64,000 nt of DNA from JARKPK01 sp964631235 (GCA_964631235.1 CAZVZX010000015.1:1-64000); one strand, 5' to 3'; positions 9,816 to 18,930 are shown, counted from the first letter of the stretch. A program made the numbers and translations. The notes: a model not told the origin generated them from the letters alone.

Positions 9816-10420
9816 GGTGGGAACTCCTCGCAATATCAGAGAATAGGGAGGCACTATCGGTTCCTGTTCAAACTCGGACGCACGGATCGCGAACGACAAG
9901 GCGACGATTCTTTGGCAACCGGTCGCCGCCGACGTCGGACGCTGCCCAATGCCGTAGAATCCCGCGGCTGACGGGAATAGCTATGTTCGCCGTGCGCGAT
10001 CAGTCCTACAATGGACGAGGTGCGGACGAATCGTTGCCAAGTCGTCCGCTTCGATCGGACGGGGGGGCACAGCGGCAAACAATGCGGCGAGATCATGCGA
10101 TTCGTAAGTTGCGGCGGTGTGTTGCAACTCTGATTCTTGTCGCGGTTTTGACGACAGTGATTCGAGGCGGGACGCGCACGAGGCGTAAGGCACGATCGGC
10201 AGCGGGCGCATTCGGCAAAATAACGGCGAAACAACGCGGCCGCTTTTAGGCGAAAAATGCGGGGCAGCAAGCCATGCGTCCGGAACCGGCGCGCGATGGC
10301 GTCGTTTCGGCACACGGGTTGCTGAAAGGTGCTGCGGTAGGGCAAGCGAGGTCGCTGCCGGCGTGCGAAACAGTCCGCATTATACAAACTGGCACAGTGC
10401 AGTAAACAAGGGACGTGATC
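9816..10420. other. Divergent intergenic region
   Basis: This stretch separates the minus-strand oxidoreductase from the plus-strand proline-rich protein and must hold both promoters. No strong promoter pair, repeat or gene is evident. An AT-rich patch at 10379-10388 (ATTATACAAA) is the best -10 candidate for the plus-strand gene, but it lacks a good -35. Confidence 0.45.
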
Positions 10421-13400
10421 ATGGCTGCCAAATGGTTGTTGATTCTCGGATGGATCGGGGTAATGTTCATCGCGGCCCAGTTGGGCCTAACGGCCAATGC
10501 GGCCGCCGCCCCGCGTCGAGCCGAGGCCGGCCCGACCGGTGACACGGAACGCAGCCGCCCTTTTGAGTCTCCGGCCGCTCGTGCGCGGATGGAATCGCGG
10601 GCGGCCGCTCCGCGGACCGAACAGCCGACGCCGTCTGCCCCACGGATTCAAGGCGGCTTCTCCAAGCCGGCGGTTGCCGCACCGCGGGCCGAACTACGGG
10701 CCGAGTCGCAACGCGGTGTTGCCCGCTTCAATCCTCCCGCTGGCGCGTCCCCGCGCGCGACGGAAACACCGTTGACGCATCGTATCCCGCGTGAATCTTC
10801 GCCGGGCGGTGCATTGCGACGGGCCGATCCGCCGCCCATCGTGCCGCCGCCGACGATTACCCGAACCGCTCCCCGTTCGACTGATTCTGCCACGGCGAAA
10901 GTCCCCGAGGCGACTGCGGGACCGTTGCGACGGTTTGCCGAAGCGCCCGCGCCCCGTCTGGCACCACCTGTGGCTAACGCGCCGGCCTCGCCGAGCGAGA
11001 CGGCCCCGCGTTGGTCGTTGGCCGCCGCACAACGCCGGTCGGCGGAAGGTCGCGCCGCCGAGAATCGTTCGCGCGGCGGTGGCGATGCCGACGCCGCCCA
11101 ATCGTCGAACCCCCCTTCCCCTACGCCAGAACTCCATCGCGGGCCCCGAGCCGGAATCGAAGGCCGCACGCAACCGCCGAGGATCTCACCACCTGCCGCC
11201 AACGTTGAACCACGCACGCTCGAGCGGCGCGAGAACACCCCGCTTCGCACGGAGAACCCAGCCGCGCCGGGCACAATGCGAGGCCCGACGTCGGTGGATC
11301 GTTTCCGAGGGCTCCGCGATGCGACCTTGCCCCCGTCGTCGCGATCGGCATCGGAAGCGGGGCCTGCCGGCGGCCCAGCGGATGGCGAATCGACGCGCCT
11401 GCGCGAGCGATTGCTCGGAGGGCGCAGCGGTGGGCCGGAACCGTCGCCCGGCAATTCCCGCGGCGAGCGGAGCGTGACCGACGCCAATCCGGCTGAAGGG
11501 CAGCGCGTGCCTGGTTTGGGCCGCAGTGTTGTTCCCGGTGCAAACGCTCAGAATCCCGCTGGCAGCACCGAGGCGCCAAGTCTCGGCGGCCGCCGCGCGG
11601 GCAACGAACCGCCCGTTCCTCCGCAAACGCCGATCGAGCCGCCGCGCAATGTTCGCAACGGTGCGGCTGCCGAGCGAGGCGGTGAAGCTGGCTCTGCCGG
11701 TCCGGCGGGTCGTCCCCGATTCGGTGCCCCTCACGAATCGGGACCGGTTGAAGCCGGAAAAGCCGCACCCGACGCCGGCGCAACGCGGCTGCGCGAACGA
11801 TTGCTTGGCGGTCGGGGCGAGCCTTCGCCGCGGAACAATGCGGGAAACAGTTCCGCCGGCCCGCCCGAGCGACGTGTCGAGTCGGGCAGTTCCCCGGCAG
11901 GCGGCCAAGACGCCAGCAACCAAACGGTCGGAAAGCCCGGTGCGGGCGAAGCGAATGGGCCCGCAGGCCGCGGCACGCCCGGGCATCCCGACTTGATTAT
12001 CCGCCAGCCGCGCGAGGGCGAGAAAAAGATTGAAAACGAGGCTCGCGACGGTGATCGCCTTCCAACCCCCTTGCGCGGAAACCGCGGCGACGGACTGCGC
12101 CAACCGGCTGAGCCGGGCGACCGCGGCCCCGGCGGCAATCGCACACCCGGCATCGATCGCGGTCCTCATGGCAACCGCGAGCCGGTGGAAAAGGGGCCTC
12201 TGGGAATAGACCATCTACCGAAGCCGGACCGCACACCCGGCGAGGATCGCATTCCCGGCCTCAATCGCGGCCCCGGTGGCGACCGCGGGCCGGGCGGTAA
12301 TCGCGGCCCTGGCGGCGACATCGGCCCCGGCGGCGATCACGGGCGCGGCGGCGAGTTGGGCCGCCTCGGTCCGCGAGGCGAACTGGAAGGCGCGAAGGCG
12401 GGGCATCGGTTCTCCGGGCCGCCGTCGAAGTTCGCCCAACGCGTCGAGTCGGGTGAGTTGCAGAAGGTTGTCCGCGGCGAAACGGCCGCCAAATTGAAGC
12501 TCGAAGAGCAATACCGCTTGGCGGCCCGCGGCGGCGACTACGCCCGCCGGCTCGAGCTGCATAAGAATGTCGAGCGGATCACTCAGATCAACAAGACGAA
12601 CATTACCAATATCACCAACGTAACCAACATCAACAGCACGCAGGTGAATGTTCATCTTGGCGGGCGGCCTTACTACTATGGTCGCGTCGCTCCGCACTAC
12701 CACCGCGATTGCTTCGAGTGGCACTATTGGGGGCACAGTTTCTTCGCCGGCGTCTGTTGGTATCCGCGCTGGACGCCTTGGGTCCGATGGAGCTGGTATT
12801 ACACTTGCGAGCCAGTTTGGGATCCGCGGCCGATTTGGTGCCGTCCGATCGTCTATGTGCCCGCGCCGGTGTGGGTGTACTATCCTGTGCCCGTGTGGCA
12901 GCCGTTGCCCGAGTGCGAATCGGGTACCTGGGTTGACGTGGCCAAGGTGGACGTCGGGCCCCGCCCCGACGTGCAGTTGTTGGCCGTGCGGTTGGTCGAT
13001 CCGGGCCACCCCGACGAAAAGCTCGGGCCGCGTTACCGTGTTTGGATCCGCAACAATGGCGATGTCGATATCAATCAACCGTTCAACGTCGTGGCCCTGA
13101 CCTCGCTCGATGGTCGCGTGGCGGCGGGCTTGCCGCAGGCGGGCGTACGGGTGCAAGCGGTTCGCGCGGGCGAAACGCAATCGTTCGACATCCGCCTGCC
13201 GGTCGAATGCTACGCGATGGGCCGCGATGACCAAGGCAAAGCGATTCCGTTCGCCACGTTGCACGTGATTGCCGACGCCGATCGTGAACTGGCCGAAGCG
13301 ACCCGCACGAACAACGGGGCCAACATCGCCCGTGAGAAAATCTTCCCGGTCGATCCGGCCGTGTTCGGGGTTGATCCGAAAGAGGCCGTCGAAGGCGGCG

Positions 13401-13702
13401 AAGTGGTGATCGCCGGCGAGGGCCTCGGCCCGCAGCCCGGGCAAGTGCTCGTCAACATCGACGGTGCGGAGTCTGAGGCCGAAATCGTCGGCTGGTTCGA
13501 CCTGGGCGTCCGCGTCGTGTTGCCGAAGCTGCCGGCCGGGGCGGGCCGACGCGAAGTGCAACTGATCGTGATCCGCGGCGACGGTGCGGCGGCCAACCCG
13601 ATCGGCGTAATGGTCGCTCCGGCGCCAGGTGCGGCGATGGGGCCGCGGCCGCAGGCGGTCGAACCCCGAGAGCCCCAAGCCGGGCCGGTTTTCCCCCAAT
13701 GA
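10421..13702 (+). CDS. Large secreted Pro/Gly/Arg-rich protein with CARDB-like and IPT-like C-terminal domains
   Basis: A 1093-aa protein with an N-terminal signal segment (AAKWLLILGWIGVMFIAAQ). Residues 30-650 are disordered and rich in Pro, Arg, Gly and Ala. They contain two copies of TRLRERLLGGR and a run of Gly-Pro-Gly-Gly-Asp/Asn-Arg units around nt 12240-12360. A short helical stretch follows, then an Asn-x-Thr tract (NKTNITNITNVTNINST, about residues 723-740) and a Trp/Tyr/Pro-rich block of about 70 residues. Residues 838-975 resemble a CARDB beta-sandwich (NNGDVDINQPFNV and TRTNNGANIA), and 983-1068 an IPT/TIG-like fold (EAVEGGEVVIAGEGLG). ATG at 10421 has AAGGGA 7 nt upstream. I infer a surface or envelope structural role; there is no enzymatic motif. 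Confidence 0.8.
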   Translation: MAAKWLLILGWIGVMFIAAQLGLTANAAAAPRRAEAGPTGDTERSRPFESPAARARMESRAAAPRTEQPTPSAPRIQGGFSKPAVAAPRAELRAESQRGVARFNPPAGASPRATETPLTHRIPRESSPGGALRRADPPPIVPPPTITRTAPRSTDSATAKVPEATAGPLRRFAEAPAPRLAPPVANAPASPSETAPRWSLAAAQRRSAEGRAAENRSRGGGDADAAQSSNPPSPTPELHRGPRAGIEGRTQPPRISPPAANVEPRTLERRENTPLRTENPAAPGTMRGPTSVDRFRGLRDATLPPSSRSASEAGPAGGPADGESTRLRERLLGGRSGGPEPSPGNSRGERSVTDANPAEGQRVPGLGRSVVPGANAQNPAGSTEAPSLGGRRAGNEPPVPPQTPIEPPRNVRNGAAAERGGEAGSAGPAGRPRFGAPHESGPVEAGKAAPDAGATRLRERLLGGRGEPSPRNNAGNSSAGPPERRVESGSSPAGGQDASNQTVGKPGAGEANGPAGRGTPGHPDLIIRQPREGEKKIENEARDGDRLPTPLRGNRGDGLRQPAEPGDRGPGGNRTPGIDRGPHGNREPVEKGPLGIDHLPKPDRTPGEDRIPGLNRGPGGDRGPGGNRGPGGDIGPGGDHGRGGELGRLGPRGELEGAKAGHRFSGPPSKFAQRVESGELQKVVRGETAAKLKLEEQYRLAARGGDYARRLELHKNVERITQINKTNITNITNVTNINSTQVNVHLGGRPYYYGRVAPHYHRDCFEWHYWGHSFFAGVCWYPRWTPWVRWSWYYTCEPVWDPRPIWCRPIVYVPAPVWVYYPVPVWQPLPECESGTWVDVAKVDVGPRPDVQLLAVRLVDPGHPDEKLGPRYRVWIRNNGDVDINQPFNVVALTSLDGRVAAGLPQAGVRVQAVRAGETQSFDIRLPVECYAMGRDDQGKAIPFATLHVIADADRELAEATRTNNGANIAREKIFPVDPAVFGVDPKEAVEGGEVVIAGEGLGPQPGQVLVNIDGAESEAEIVGWFDLGVRVVLPKLPAGAGRREVQLIVIRGDGAAANPIGVMVAPAPGAAMGPRPQAVEPREPQAGPVFPQ

Positions 13703-13838
13703 AAGTGCGTTGCCGACGCCCGGCCCCAACTTGGGCTTGAGCGCTGCCCCACGATTGAACCAATTCCTTTTTGCCTGAATTGATGGTAACATCGGGCGCG
13801 GTGGTCCGGCAGGCGCTGGGCTCCACGCCCGATAGCTA

Positions 13839-14186
13839 TTTCTTGTTCTCGCAAGAAACGGCAACGCAACGTGGGTCGCATTGCGTGCCGCGCCGCATGT
13901 GGCGGGGCGAGCGCCTCGCCGAGGGCGACCGTGTCGCCGCGCGTGCCTCGTGTGCCGCATGCGTGTGATTGCACCATTGGAACAGAGCTCTCTCACCTTG
14001 AGATTTCGCCGCCGACTCCGCCGAAAGGCATCGGCGGGCATGGGCAGCCGGTGCGTCTCCGAGGTTACCGGCTCGGGCGGGTCGCTCGGTTTGCCGCCTT
14101 TAAGCGCGCCAGATTGCCGACGGGGTGTCCCGACAGCCGGTTCGCTCCGATTGCTATTGGTGCGAGAGCACCCGGCCCGTTTTTTC
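13839..14186 (+). ncRNA. Candidate structured leader RNA or small RNA upstream of the GH81 gene
   Basis: The 498-nt gap before the GH81 gene holds a dense series of perfect hairpins: arms at 13839-13845/13852-13858; GGCGAG/CTCGCC at 13906-13911/13915-13920; CCGCCGA/TCGGCGG at 14009-14015/14031-14037 enclosing GCC-GAAA-GGC; AGCCGGT/ACCGGCT at 14046-14052/14067-14073; CGGG/CCCG at 14121-14124/14129-14132; and GGTGC-GAGA-GCACC at 14159-14172. The last is followed by six T at 14180-14185, just before the Shine-Dalgarno. The ending resembles an intrinsic terminator or attenuator. It matches no riboswitch class I can recognise. Confidence 0.3.
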
Positions 14187-14200
14187 AGGAGATCGACGTG

Positions 14201-16516
14201 ATGATCGGCAATAAATCTCGGCTGTTGTTCGTTGGAGCGGTGTCGGTGTTCGCTCTTGCGATTGAAGTTCGGGCCGGCCAGCCGAGCCGGGCCGAGCGTC
14301 GCCCAAACGCTTCGGGCGATTCGGCAACGGCAATCGCCGAGGCGGCGCCCGGCGGCGGCAGCTATCGGCTCACTCGTCCGCAACCGTGCAAGCCGCTGCC
14401 CGAAACGATTTATGCCACCGAGGCCGTCCGCGGCCCGATCATCACCAATCAATGGTTCAGTTCGCTTTTGTGGCAGCCGTTTTCGCAGCCGATGTTCGCA
14501 CATCCGCTGGTGCTGCGATGCTCCGAGAAGGGCGTGTCGCTGGCCTATCACGGTTCGCGGCTGCGAGCGGATAAGTCGGGCATCTTCGGCGTCGGCCCGG
14601 GAGCCGAGGGCGATCTGACGATCGCCCTGGAGACAGACGAGCGGTTCCGCGACGCGCGATGCGCCGGCTGGTCGGATTGGTTCGTCGATGCCGAGTTGTC
14701 CGCCGGCGCGGCCAAGCTTGCTGTTTCGTTTGGGCACGGCTCGCCGATGGTCTTCTGCCGGGCTCAAGGGGCCGCGCCGGTTGTTTCCGTGGGGCGTGCG
14801 CCAAAGGTGTTCGTCGGCACCTCCGGGGCGGCGGCACTGGGATTTTCGGTCGAAGGGCGGCACTACGCGATCTTCGCGCCCGCCGGTGCGCGGATCGTGG
14901 CCGCCGGGCCGCAACGCTGGACGATTGCAATGCCCCGGGGAAAGGACTACTTCACCGCGGCCGTGCTGCCCGACGATCGCCCCGAAACCTTCGCGCTGTT
15001 CGCCCGAAGCGCCCACAACCATGTCGTCGATACTCGGCTCGAATATCGCATCGACGGCGGCCGCGTGCAAAGCGTCTATCGCTTCAAGGTGAAGCAGCTT
15101 GAAGGCGGCGCGCCCGGCACGATCTTCGCCCTTTACCCGCACCAGTGGAAATACACCACCGATCGGCTCACCGAAATGACCTATCAATCCGTTCGCGGTC
15201 TGATGAAGGTGGGCACGGGCGAATCGTTTGCAACAGCGGTGCCCATTCAAGGAGTGCTGCCATTCTTGCCCGGCGAGGGCCTTTCGGCGGCCGAGCGCGC
15301 GCGGCTGATCGAACTGTTGGGCGAAGAGGCGGCACGCGGGCCAGAGCGGTTCCGCGATACCTATTGGGAAGGCAAGCACCTCGGGCGGCTGGCGACGCTG
15401 GCCGGCTCGGCCGAGGCGGTCGGGCAGAAGGAGTTGCAGCAGAAGTTCCTCGCCGAAATCCGGCGCCGGTTGGAGCATTGGTTCACCGCCGCGCCCGATA
15501 AGGATCAGGCCGTCTTCTACTACGATCGGCGCTGGGGCACGCTGGTGGGCAGCCCGCCCTCCTACGGCAGCGACCTGCCGCTGAACGATCACCACTTCCA
15601 CTACGGCTACTTCATTCGCGCGGCCGCCGAGGCCGCCCGCAACGACCCAGCCTGGGGCCGCCGTTGGGCCCCGATGGTCGAACTGCTGATCCGCGAAATC
15701 GCCTCGACCGATCGCAACGATTCGATGTTTCCGTACCTCCGTTGTTTCGACAAATATGCCGGTCATTCGTGGGCCTCGGGCGACGCGAACTTCGCCGACG
15801 GCAACAATCAAGAGTCGTCGTCGGAATCGCTCAACGCCTGGTACGGCATGATCCTTTGGGGTGCGGCCCTGGAGAAGCCCGAAATCCGCGACGCCGGCCT
15901 GATGCTCTTCAACACCGAGCGGACCGCCGTGGAAGAATACTGGTTCGATGTTTCCGCAACGAATTACCCGCCCGACTTCCCGCAGGTGGCCTTGGGCATG
16001 ATTTGGGGCGGCAAAGGCGCGTTCGCCACATGGTTTTCGGGCGACATCGATTGCATCCACGGCATCAATTGGCTGCCGTTCACGCCGGCCTCGCTCTACA
16101 TGGGCCGCCACCCCGAATACGTGCGAAAGAACTTCGAGCGGATCGTCGCACAACGCAAGGGCGGAACCGATTTCAACACCGGCTGGGGCGATCTGGTGCT
16201 TATGTTCGGCGCGCTGGCCGATCCCTCGTCGGCCGCCGCGCGCTATGCCGAACAGCCGCAGTTGAAGATCGAGGCGGGAAACTCGCGGGCGTTCATGCAC
16301 CATTGGATCTGCACGCTGAAGAACCTCGGCCGCGTCGATCCGAGCGTTACCGCCGATCAACCGCTATTCGCCGCATTTGCGCACAATGGCCGCCGAACGT
16401 TGGTTGCGTATAATTCCTCAACACGGCCGACAACGACCAACTTTTCCGCCGCGGGCCGCCCATTGCAGGCCGTGCCGACGCCGCCGCGATCGATGCGCGT
16501 CGTTCCTGTGCAGTGA
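14201..16516 (+). CDS. Secreted GH81 endo-1,3-beta-glucanase
   Basis: A 771-aa glycoside hydrolase of family 81, which cleaves beta-1,3-glucans such as laminarin or callose with inversion. A signal peptide spans about residues 1-25 (RLLFVGAVSVFALAIEVRA). The N-terminal beta-sandwich contains ITNQWFSSLLWQP. The catalytic (alpha/alpha)6 part contains the family blocks LNDHHFHYGYFIRAA, FPYLRCFDKYAGHSWASG and NNQESSSESLNAWYG, which carry the conserved Asp and Glu residues of the active site. The start at 14201 has AGGAG 9 nt upstream and directly follows a hairpin plus T-run, so expression may be attenuated. The next gene, mqnE, is unrelated, so this is probably a single-gene unit. The substrate call rests on family membership. 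Confidence 0.9.
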   Translation: MIGNKSRLLFVGAVSVFALAIEVRAGQPSRAERRPNASGDSATAIAEAAPGGGSYRLTRPQPCKPLPETIYATEAVRGPIITNQWFSSLLWQPFSQPMFAHPLVLRCSEKGVSLAYHGSRLRADKSGIFGVGPGAEGDLTIALETDERFRDARCAGWSDWFVDAELSAGAAKLAVSFGHGSPMVFCRAQGAAPVVSVGRAPKVFVGTSGAAALGFSVEGRHYAIFAPAGARIVAAGPQRWTIAMPRGKDYFTAAVLPDDRPETFALFARSAHNHVVDTRLEYRIDGGRVQSVYRFKVKQLEGGAPGTIFALYPHQWKYTTDRLTEMTYQSVRGLMKVGTGESFATAVPIQGVLPFLPGEGLSAAERARLIELLGEEAARGPERFRDTYWEGKHLGRLATLAGSAEAVGQKELQQKFLAEIRRRLEHWFTAAPDKDQAVFYYDRRWGTLVGSPPSYGSDLPLNDHHFHYGYFIRAAAEAARNDPAWGRRWAPMVELLIREIASTDRNDSMFPYLRCFDKYAGHSWASGDANFADGNNQESSSESLNAWYGMILWGAALEKPEIRDAGLMLFNTERTAVEEYWFDVSATNYPPDFPQVALGMIWGGKGAFATWFSGDIDCIHGINWLPFTPASLYMGRHPEYVRKNFERIVAQRKGGTDFNTGWGDLVLMFGALADPSSAAARYAEQPQLKIEAGNSRAFMHHWICTLKNLGRVDPSVTADQPLFAAFAHNGRRTLVAYNSSTRPTTTNFSAAGRPLQAVPTPPRSMRVVPVQ

Positions 16517-16538
16517 GCGGCGGGCGAACCGTTTGGGG

Positions 16539-16564
16539 CAGCGGCGAGCGCTGAGTCGTCTTTT
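16539..16564 (+). terminator. Weak candidate terminator after the GH81 gene
   Basis: A perfect 5-bp hairpin (CAGCG, loop GCGAG, CGCTG) begins 22 nt after the stop and is followed six bases later by a T-rich stretch. The spacing and short stem make it a weak intrinsic terminator. Confidence 0.3.
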
Positions 16565-16627
16565 CTTGGATCTCGGGCGGACGGCGGCAGACCTGCGGCA
16601 ATAGTAATTCGAAAACGCGGTGCAGCG

Positions 16628-17752
16628 ATGATGTTTCAGGACGCACGATTCGAAGAAATCCGCCGCAAGGCGGAGCAAGGAGATCGTCTCTCCGCCGCTG
16701 ACGGCGAATATCTCTACCGTAGCGACGTGAACCTTCATGCCGTGGGCGAACTGGCCGACGCCGTGTGCCGCCGCCGGCATGGGTCAACTGTTTTCTACAA
16801 CGTCAACGCGCATTTGAATCCGACGAATGTCTGCGTCTATCGGTGCGCGCTGTGCGCGTTCAGCCGCGACGCCGATGACCCGCGGGCCTATGTAATGACG
16901 ATGGATGAAGCGGCCGAGCATGCCCGCGAAGCGGCCGCGGCAGGTTGCACCGAGATTCACATTGTCGGCGGCGTGCATCCGGAGAAGCCGTTTTCGTGGT
17001 ATCGCGACTTAGTCGCCGTGGTACGCCGCGCGGCGCCCATGCTGCATATCAAGGCCTTCACCGCGGTGGAAATCGCTTGGTTCGCGCAACAAACGCGGCG
17101 CGACATCGGCAGCGTGTTGGCCGAACTGATGGCGGCCGGGCTGGGAAGCCTGCCCGGCGGCGGCGCGGAAATCTTCGATTCGGAGGTGCGCACCCGTGTG
17201 TGCCCGCGAAAGGCCGACGCGAAGTCGTGGCTCAACGTCCATCACGTGGCGCACAGCATGGGATTGAAATCGAACGCCACGATGCTCTTCGGCCATCTCG
17301 AATCGATCGAGCACCGCATCGACCATTTGATCCGCCTGCGGCAACAGCAAGAACGGAGCGGGGGCTTCCAGGCGTTCGTGCCGCTTTCGTTTCATCCGGC
17401 CCACACGCCGTTGGCCCACCTGCCGAAGACCTCGCCCCAAGACGAACTTCGGACCGTGGCCGTCAGCCGGTTGATGCTCGACAACTTCGACCACATCAAA
17501 GCGTACTGGATTTCACTGGGCATCGGCACGGCGCAAACGGCGCTTCGCTACGGAGCGAACGACTTCGACGGCACAGTGCGCCGCGAACGAATTCACCACG
17601 AGGCCGGCTCGGCGGCGCCGCAGGCGCTTTCGGTCAAAGAGATCGAGCAACTGATCCGAGAAACCGGCGGCACGCCGGTTGAACGCGATTCACTCTACCG
17701 CCCGGTGATCCGCCCGAACCGCCCCTTCCCCCGCGTGCTCAGCGGACGGTAA
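16628..17752 (+). CDS. mqnE: Aminofutalosine synthase MqnE
   Basis: Radical-SAM enzyme of 374 aa that joins SAM to 3-[(1-carboxyvinyl)oxy]benzoate in the futalosine route to menaquinone. The [4Fe-4S] ligands form CVYRCALC (Cys69, Cys73, Cys76), followed by AFSRDADDPRAY, which is typical of MqnE rather than MqnC. Further blocks are EIHIVGGVHPEKPFSWY, LPGGGAEIF and the C-terminal LGANDFDGT-type motif seen here as YGANDFDGTV. Length is normal. Two adjacent ATGs open the gene and the upstream ribosome site is weak (GGTG). Other mqn genes are not in the window. MqnC or CofH-type enzymes share the fold, but the motif set favours MqnE. Confidence 0.92.
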   Translation: MMFQDARFEEIRRKAEQGDRLSAADGEYLYRSDVNLHAVGELADAVCRRRHGSTVFYNVNAHLNPTNVCVYRCALCAFSRDADDPRAYVMTMDEAAEHAREAAAAGCTEIHIVGGVHPEKPFSWYRDLVAVVRRAAPMLHIKAFTAVEIAWFAQQTRRDIGSVLAELMAAGLGSLPGGGAEIFDSEVRTRVCPRKADAKSWLNVHHVAHSMGLKSNATMLFGHLESIEHRIDHLIRLRQQQERSGGFQAFVPLSFHPAHTPLAHLPKTSPQDELRTVAVSRLMLDNFDHIKAYWISLGIGTAQTALRYGANDFDGTVRRERIHHEAGSAAPQALSVKEIEQLIRETGGTPVERDSLYRPVIRPNRPFPRVLSGR

Positions 17753-17834
17753 GCCCCTCCGGATAGGCAAGCACATCAGCGGTGCGCGAAGCGCAAACCG
17801 GGCCGAACACCCGCGGTTGCAGGGCGGAACGGCC

Positions 17835-18158
17835 CTACCAGCCCATCACCATGTTCGACTCAATCGCCTTCCGCGACCGTTCCAAATCGGCCCCGGTCTG
17901 TTGCATGTACAGGCGAATGGCGTGAACTTTATCGCCGGCGGCCTTGGCCAAGCAGTCGCGAGCCACGTGGCATGGATCGGTCTTCCCCGATATGCCCAAC
18001 GCCGCTTTCGAGATTACCCACGTGTCGCGAGGGCGTCGTGTGATCCGCACGGGCGGTTCTTTGGGGTAACTGTCGAAGACGACCGCCTTGGCCGCCTCTT
18101 CGTTATCGGCCCAAGTGATGATGATGTGCGACTCAGTCTCGATTTCAAATAACGGCAT
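17835..18158 (-). CDS. Small protein with L7/L12-C-terminal-like motif, function unknown
   Basis: A 107-aa soluble protein that I do not recognise as a named family. The N-terminal half is a compact alpha/beta region (PLFEIETESHIIITWADNEEAA). The C-terminal 35 residues read KVHAIRLYMQQTGADLERSR and resemble the KIxxIKxxREITGLGLKEAK helix-turn-helix of ribosomal protein L7/L12. This motif also occurs in small stand-alone bacterial proteins. ATG at 18158 is preferred because translation further upstream would run into the 111-bp tandem repeats. The ribosome site is poor. It is convergent with mqnE. Confidence 0.6.
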   Translation of the reverse strand: MPLFEIETESHIIITWADNEEAAKAVVFDSYPKEPPVRITRRPRDTWVISKAALGISGKTDPCHVARDCLAKAAGDKVHAIRLYMQQTGADLERSRKAIESNMVMGW

Positions 18159-18212
18159 CGCTAAAAGTACCCCAACCTCGAACCAAAGAGTTCTCTTTCT
18201 CTCGGCAACATA

Positions 18213-18615
18213 TTCCAGCGACCAACGAACGCGGGTTCTTGCCCGGGTGCGGAAGCACCCGGTTGGCCGGCGGCCCTGCCGCCCCGGGGACCATGCCCCC
18301 GAATCTCCTGTTCTCCCAGCGAAGACTCCAGCGACCAACGGGNNNNNNNNNNNNNNNNNNNNNNNNNNNNNNNNNNNNNNNNNNNNNNNNNNNNNNNNNN
18401 NNNNNNNNNNNNNNNNNNNNNNNNNNNNNNNNNNNNNNNNNNAGCGGGTTCTTGCCCGGGTGCGGAAGCACCCGATTGGCCGGCGGCCCTGCCGCCCTGG
18501 GCCACGCCTCCGGATCTCCTGTTCTCTCAGCGAAGACTCCAGCGACCAACGGGAGCGGGTTCTTGCCCGGGTGCGGAAGCACCCGATTGGCCGGCGGCCC
18601 TGCCGCCCCGGGGCA
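18213..18615. repeat. 111-bp tandem repeat array with double hairpins, interrupted by a gap
   Basis: Units begin with GCGGGTTCTTGCCCGGG at 18231, 18444 and 18555; the last two are exactly 111 bp apart. The left flank (18213-18230) is the tail of a unit and the third unit breaks off near 18615. Each unit carries two perfect hairpins: GGGTGC-GGAA-GCACCC with a GNRA loop, and GGCGGC-CCT-GCCGCC. The copy number is unknown because the array spans the assembly gap. Confidence 0.9.
18343..18442. other. Assembly gap (100 N)
   Basis: Exactly 100 undetermined bases, the conventional placeholder for a scaffold join of unknown length. It falls inside the tandem repeat, which probably broke the assembly. 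Coordinates to the right may therefore be displaced in the real genome. Confidence 0.97.
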
Positions 18616-18842
18616 ATCGACTGCCGAACCGACCGAACAACAAGCAGTGCCGAACATCACTCGGCTTGCGAACTTCGTATGCTACCCCTCGCCGCGACAG
18701 GCGTCAATCGCCCTGCTGAGTGCAACGGCGATTCGGCAGTTCGTACCCGCCTCAACCCCCAATACGAGAGGCATTTCCGCCGAGCTCTGTCGGGCCGCAC
18801 GCCGGCAGCCCGGAACAACGCCTTCGGAGACCGGGACCAACA

Positions 18843-18866
18843 CAAAAGAAAAGCCCCGCAGGGGCG
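18843..18866 (-). terminator. Rho-independent terminator of hemL
   Basis: On the minus strand, a GCCCC-TGC-GGGGC hairpin is followed directly by a T-rich tail (TTTTCTTTTG), 65 nt beyond the hemL stop codon. Stem, loop and U-tract are all canonical. Confidence 0.75.
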
Positions 18867-18930
18867 CGCGAACCGATTCCTGCATCGCGCGATGCCCGAT
18901 TGTTCCGCCCGCAGTCGGCCCGCCGCCGGA

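Larger units (their letters stand above)
18159..18930. other. Repeat-bearing intergenic region with assembly gap
   Basis: No gene is supported. The stretch contains the tandem 111-bp repeats, 100 N, an unremarkable segment (18616-18840) and the hemL terminator. Open frames through the repeats exist only because 111 is a multiple of three. Confidence 0.7.

Noticed and set aside
13839..14186. A known riboswitch (glycine, cobalamin, TPP, SAM) before the GH81 gene
   Set aside because: None of the conserved cores of these classes can be found; only local hairpins are supported.
12215..16360. A 1381-codon open frame on the minus strand across the proline-rich protein and GH81 genes
   Set aside because: The opposite strand holds two proteins with clear signal peptides and family motifs. 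The antisense translation is Arg/Gly/His-rich with no domain, as expected for a mirror frame in GC-rich DNA.
18213..18615. The regular repeats as a CRISPR array
   Set aside because: Units are contiguous 111-bp tandem copies without unique spacers of uniform length, and no cas gene is present.
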